IMG/VR virus record: IMGVR_UViG_3300027847_001842
Coordinates: 1-26,277 of that record
Reading direction: 5' to 3' (one strand)
DNA from: a virus
Length of the DNA: 26,277 nt
Shown: one piece after another, positions 22,971 through 26,277 of the stretch
Layout of the letters: every line of letters begins with the position of its first letter
Numbering within the stretch: the stretch's first letter is position 1
Translations under genes and position numbers: made by a program
The notes under the pieces: model-generated
Databases searched by the model: none
Seen by the model: only the letters and a program-made list of their open reading frames with translations
What the model was told of the DNA's origin: nothing

Positions 22971-24155
22971 ATGGCACAAGGATCAATAATAGACGAAATA
23001 ATTGGGATCGATACAACCGCTCCCGCCGAAACACCAGCTAATCCCCCAAAGGAGGCCAACGCTCCCATCCAAGAATTTGAAAAAGAAACCCCTGTTGAGT
23101 TAGAACGGCCAACAGAAGACACACTCACCGCAGAACAGAGGGCAGACGCTGAGGACTTGGCCACAGCCGAGGCTGAAGATAAAGCCATTAAGGATGCGGA
23201 GAATAAGAAAGAAGAGGAACTGGAAGCTGCTACCGAAGCTGATAAAGGAGAGCTCACCGAAGATGAGCAGCAAAGGGCAGACAAGTTAATAGCCAAGGCT
23301 AAAAAAGCCGAGGAGGATAATAAAGAAGAAAAACTCAATAAAGAAGATATCAGGGAGCTTAATCAATTAGGCTATGATGTTGAGGTGGATGATGGCAAAC
23401 CAGAGGAGGGGTCAGGAGAAGAAGGCGCTGAAAAGCCTGTAGAGTTTAATCGAACCGTGACAACCGATGTGGTAGAATCGTATACAGGAAAATTATACAA
23501 TAGTCAGCAGGAGCAGGACAATGACAACAATGCTATTATTATCGCCGCTAGAAACCAACAGATAGCGCTCAATCAAGCATACCAATCAGACCCACACCTT
23601 CAAGAAGTAGTCAATGATGTTTTAGCCGGAAAGCCTTTTCTTCCATCGGTGGCAGCTCATTACGGAGCTGAGGGTCTTATACCGCAACCTGGAGAAGAAG
23701 GACACGAAGACTATCTAAAAATACAGTGGGAGAGAGAGCAAAGGCAACAAAATGAAGTTTCAATGCAAGAACATCGTCAACAGCTTGATCAGCAAAACTC
23801 CCAAAAGATGATCTCCTTTTGTCAGGGAAAAAAGATGGATCAAGCAGGGGCTCAGGCATTCGCATCGAAAATAAATTTAATTACAAGAACTTTAACACAG
23901 AACATGCTTGTAGACCCTTTTTTAGAGATGGTTTACAAAGATGGTTTGTTTGATACTGCCGTTGCCGCTGCAGAGGTAAAAGGGATGAATCAAAAAATTA
24001 CAATAACCAGAGCAGCCCAAAACGGGCAAGGCAGAATAAAGAAATTTACCACTAAGAGTGGAGGAAAGACGCCAGTAAGAAGGCCAGTAAAGCATACCTC
24101 AGAAGGAGCTAAATTTTTAGACACTATTCTTAATGATTTCGTTGAGAGTACCTAA
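22971..24155 (+). CDS. Putative scaffold / head-assembly protein
   Basis: A 394-residue protein from ATG at 22971 (MAQGSIIDEIIGID); an earlier in-frame ATG at 22920 falls within the hairpin and is rejected. Residues about 20-150 are extremely acidic and helical, rich in Glu, Lys, Ala and Asp (AEAEDKAIKDAENKKEEELE), a probable coiled coil; the middle is Gln-rich; the C-terminus is basic (KKFTTKSGGKTPVRRPVKHT). Low complexity, high charge, helical body and basic C-terminal capsid-binding part, directly before the capsid gene, are the usual marks of internal scaffolds, which shape the procapsid and then leave. No protease domain is visible. Assignment rests mainly on position and composition. 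Confidence 0.65.
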   Translation: MAQGSIIDEIIGIDTTAPAETPANPPKEANAPIQEFEKETPVELERPTEDTLTAEQRADAEDLATAEAEDKAIKDAENKKEEELEAATEADKGELTEDEQQRADKLIAKAKKAEEDNKEEKLNKEDIRELNQLGYDVEVDDGKPEEGSGEEGAEKPVEFNRTVTTDVVESYTGKLYNSQQEQDNDNNAIIIAARNQQIALNQAYQSDPHLQEVVNDVLAGKPFLPSVAAHYGAEGLIPQPGEEGHEDYLKIQWEREQRQQNEVSMQEHRQQLDQQNSQKMISFCQGKKMDQAGAQAFASKINLITRTLTQNMLVDPFLEMVYKDGLFDTAVAAAEVKGMNQKITITRAAQNGQGRIKKFTTKSGGKTPVRRPVKHTSEGAKFLDTILNDFVEST

Positions 24156-24186
24156 TGGGGTTTTTTTTAAACCTTAATATTTAATT

Positions 24187-25557
24187 ATGAAAAACGTGAA
24201 AACCTATATATGTAAATTAACAGAAAGCAGGATTTTCCAAGGTATCCTTGGGGTTGCATTGATGTTGTTGGCATATTATTCTCCCGCTGAGGCTGGAGTG
24301 ATGATGGCGGTTGGCACCCTGAATGCAGGTGTTGTCAGAACGTCGAAGGGAAGAGGTATCAGTGACGGTGAAGGAAACAAGACAGATGCCCACTACAAAA
24401 GGGATATCTCCGACATCGTAACTGAGCAGAAGCCCGATGATTTCCCGTTGGACCATGCGCTACGTAAGATTCGTAACGCAAGAAAATCCAACAACTGGAA
24501 AGTAGAATACGAAGAGGTGACTTATAGAGGAGAGAGCGCACAGGTAAACGGTGCCGCTACTTTCACTACAGAGACTATTGGAAACGTCACAGTAGACAGT
24601 TCCAGTATGCTTGCAGTAGATGACACCTTGTTTGTGCCTGATGTAACTCCGGCCAATGGATCTGGAAAAGAAGCCAGGCTTGTTGTCACCGATGTTATCT
24701 CGGCTACAGTTATTGAAGTACAGGCTTTGAACGGCCACGATGGTTCTTCAGGAAGCGGTGATCGATTGACCACCATTCCAGATAACACTGTAATGTACCG
24801 AGCTGGTAATGCTAAGTCAGAAGAAGACGCCCAGACAGACCAGATTTACGAGCTTCCAGCTCAGGACTACAACTACAACCAGACTTTCATGCAGATGATT
24901 GAGCGTACTCAGATTGAGGCCGAGCATTCAGCATATTCTGGTGAAGACTTTGAAGACAAGGTCAGGCGAAAGCTATGGGACTTCAGGTCTAAGGTTGAGA
25001 AGAGTTTCATTTTTGGTGTTCGTAAGAGTGCAACAGTCAACGGAAAAGAAGTATTTTATTCTGACGGTTTGGTAAGTAGGATTAGTCAGGCTATATCGTT
25101 TACTTCTTCAGGAAGTTTACCTGCACCTACTTTGAATGAGACTATTGACGCACAGAAAACTGTGTTTGCAAACAAGGCCGGCAGTAATAAGCGGCTAGTT
25201 CTTTGTGGATCAGATTTATGTGCTGGTATTGACAAAATTTCAGATTACACTAGAAATATCAATGGTGGCGATCTTCACCTGTTCCACGGTGTAGCCGTGA
25301 AGAAATTGCAAGGTTCTTTTGGCGAGTTTAACATCGTCTATTCCAAGACCCTTGACAACGCAGGATGGAGCAAGAAAGGGCTCATACTTGATCTTGAGCA
25401 CATTTTCAAGCACGACATGGAGAAGATGCATACCAAGGTTTTAGATCTTGACAGTGCAGGTATCCGAAGGACTCAAGACGCTGTACGTATTGTTGAGACT
25501 ACATGTCCAACTATCCGTTATGCCGGAGCCTCTGGAGTCCATGCAGTGTGGTCTTAG
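24187..25557 (+). CDS. Major capsid protein, SU10-like (DUF5309)
   Basis: 456 residues from ATG at 24187. The HK97-fold SU10/DUF5309 type is recognised from KPDDFPLDHALRKIRNARKS, NNWKVEYEEVTYRGE, FMQMIERTQIEAEHSAYSGE and DFEDKVRRKLWDFRSKVEKS, in the expected order, followed by the segment with VLCGSDLCAGIDKISDYTRN and the IVETTCPTIRYAGASGVHAV end. A beta-rich insertion of about 100 residues (VNGAATFTTETIGNVTVDSS to NTVMYRAGNA) would form the spine-loop or accessory domain. Unusual: residues 16-37 (FQGILGVALMLLAYYSPAEA core) are hydrophobic and end in a signal-peptidase-like AEAG; ATGs at 24301 and 24304 would give 418- or 417-residue products without it and closer to the family's normal N-terminus. 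Confidence 0.85.
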   Translation: MKNVKTYICKLTESRIFQGILGVALMLLAYYSPAEAGVMMAVGTLNAGVVRTSKGRGISDGEGNKTDAHYKRDISDIVTEQKPDDFPLDHALRKIRNARKSNNWKVEYEEVTYRGESAQVNGAATFTTETIGNVTVDSSSMLAVDDTLFVPDVTPANGSGKEARLVVTDVISATVIEVQALNGHDGSSGSGDRLTTIPDNTVMYRAGNAKSEEDAQTDQIYELPAQDYNYNQTFMQMIERTQIEAEHSAYSGEDFEDKVRRKLWDFRSKVEKSFIFGVRKSATVNGKEVFYSDGLVSRISQAISFTSSGSLPAPTLNETIDAQKTVFANKAGSNKRLVLCGSDLCAGIDKISDYTRNINGGDLHLFHGVAVKKLQGSFGEFNIVYSKTLDNAGWSKKGLILDLEHIFKHDMEKMHTKVLDLDSAGIRRTQDAVRIVETTCPTIRYAGASGVHAVWS

Positions 25558-25600
25558 ATGTATGAAATCGTATATTTTTAAAAATTAAAGAAAAGAAATT

Positions 25601-26125
25601 ATGCCAATAACTAGAAATGATAAAATATCGACACTATCGTCCGCAAAAGCAATTCAACTTCAGAAAGGGCTTTTTGATGCCGTCTCTAAGGAGGGATATG
25701 GCGTGGACGGAGTCGCGGCCTTAGTGGCTGCTTGGAATAAGGTAAATCCATTAGGATATGACTTGGTAACAGCAACAGCAGCGGAAGTAATCGCAATGAA
25801 TACTACCGAGATTGAAGTAGTCGCTGCGCCGGGGGCAGATAAATGGATATGTCCATTATTCTGTTTTGGTTCCATTGATTTTGGTTCCGCCGCTTTTGAT
25901 GGGTCTAACACGGATGTTCTGTTTGAATATTCAGGGGGAACTGCTGTTTCACTTTTTGCTGCGGCTTTGGCGGCGTCGGCTGACGCTGGGTTTTCCGGAG
26001 TAGCAACACTAGATGTTAGTGAGGTAGAGAACCAATCGATACGGGTGACAGAAGGGGGTGGAAACCCCGCGACAGGAGACTCAACAATCTCTTTAGGTTG
26101 TGTTTATTTGACATTAGACATTTAA
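25601..26125 (+). CDS. Putative head accessory or decoration protein
   Basis: A 174-residue protein from ATG at 25601 behind an A-rich leader. After a short helical part (residues 1-50), VVAAPGADKWICPLFCFGSI, DFGSAAFDGSNTDVLFEYSG and the closing VYLTLDI form a beta-rich region. The pattern APGAxKxI...DFGSAAY/F...NTxLxFxYxGG is one I have met in small phage structural proteins coded after capsid genes. It has no membrane segment. Position after the capsid suggests head decoration or head-tail joining; function not proven. Confidence 0.6.
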   Translation: MPITRNDKISTLSSAKAIQLQKGLFDAVSKEGYGVDGVAALVAAWNKVNPLGYDLVTATAAEVIAMNTTEIEVVAAPGADKWICPLFCFGSIDFGSAAFDGSNTDVLFEYSGGTAVSLFAAALAASADAGFSGVATLDVSEVENQSIRVTEGGGNPATGDSTISLGCVYLTLDI

Positions 26126-26164
26126 GTCAATTGTTGTTTTTTTGAATAGATTGGAATGTTAGGT

Positions 26165-26182
26165 GAGGGGGTTATTCCCCTC
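26165..26182 (+). promoter_or_regulatory. Leader or terminator hairpin before the last gene
   Basis: GAGGGG (26165-26170) pairs with CCCCTC (26177-26182) across GTTATT; the T-tract afterwards is weak. It lies 22 bases before the ATG at 26205. TAGATTGG (26147-26154) upstream is a one-mismatch -7 element. Confidence 0.5.
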
Positions 26183-26204
26183 CCTACATTTTAAATATAA
26201 AATC

Positions 26205-26277
26205 ATGTTAAAAACCTACAAGTACCTAGGAGGCAATATCGTCCTGCAAATTGGGGGGCAACCTTGTTTTTTTGGTG
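26205..26277 (+). CDS. Start of a further gene, cut by the right edge
   Basis: ATG at 26205 follows an A/T-rich leader typical of this genome (TTTAAATATAAAATC). Only 24 complete codons are visible, beginning MLKTYKYLGGNIVLQIGGQP and continuing through two Phe codons. Too short to assign; as the next gene of the head region it may be a short virion protein. Confidence 0.5.
   Translation, partial: MLKTYKYLGGNIVLQIGGQPCFFG

Noticed and set aside
22715-23338. Leftward 207-residue Ser/Ala/Leu-rich frame opposite the scaffold gene
   Set aside because: Its composition is the mirror of the Glu/Lys/Ala-rich scaffold codons and it overlaps that gene and its hairpin.

Overview
The window looks like part of a tailed-phage or prophage genome (Caudoviricetes). 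I recognise a P22-like portal protein, a terminase large subunit, a scaffold-like protein directly before an SU10-type (DUF5309) major capsid protein, several virion proteins and a nearly 2000-residue polyvalent protein of the LPD type. The host is probably a member of Bacteroidota. This is an inference from A/T-rich leaders without Shine-Dalgarno sequences, TAnnTTTG-like -7 elements and moderate-to-low GC. A P22-like portal with an SU10-like capsid would fit a podovirus-like particle, but no tail genes, integrase or lysis genes can be identified here.

Layout. 1-6347: end of the giant polyvalent protein gene (cut by the left edge) and a small HTH protein. 6348-8911: terminator, leader hairpin, portal gene and two small genes. 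8912-10206: a poorly coding gap holding a leftward terminator, about nine TGTCACC/GGTGACA boxes and leftward remnants (a frameshifted unknown gene, the C-terminal half of a YgjP-like metallopeptidase, a ribbon-helix-helix gene). 10207-16075: a tightly packed rightward operon with a beta-rich structural protein, a 45-residue basic protein, a GNAT-like, a sulfotransferase-like and a cupin-like protein, then two large virion proteins. 16143-18593: a cassette of small overlapping genes, of which at least three are broken by single-base defects, including a membrane protein, a zinc-ribbon protein and an intact HTH protein. 18610-19461: two leftward genes, one MerR-like. 19462-20475: one kilobase without genes but packed with repeats, a candidate origin, packaging or partition site. 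20476-22473: terL, leftward. 22502-26277: rightward head genes (unknown protein, scaffold-like, capsid, accessory structural protein, start of another gene).

How it fits together. Portal, scaffold, capsid and terminase would build and fill the head; the polyvalent protein and the large Gln/Gly-rich and coiled-coil proteins are plausible internal or ejected virion components. terL stands alone on the opposite strand, pressed against the head operon on one side and the repeat-rich gap on the other. Short terminator-like hairpins with T-tracts sit 20-38 bases before the start codons of five transcription modules, which suggests leader-level control. The long genes are intact while the small-gene cassette and the 9 kb gap carry broken genes, so accessory decay in an integrated or evolving element is the simplest reading. 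Local assembly errors are the main alternative.
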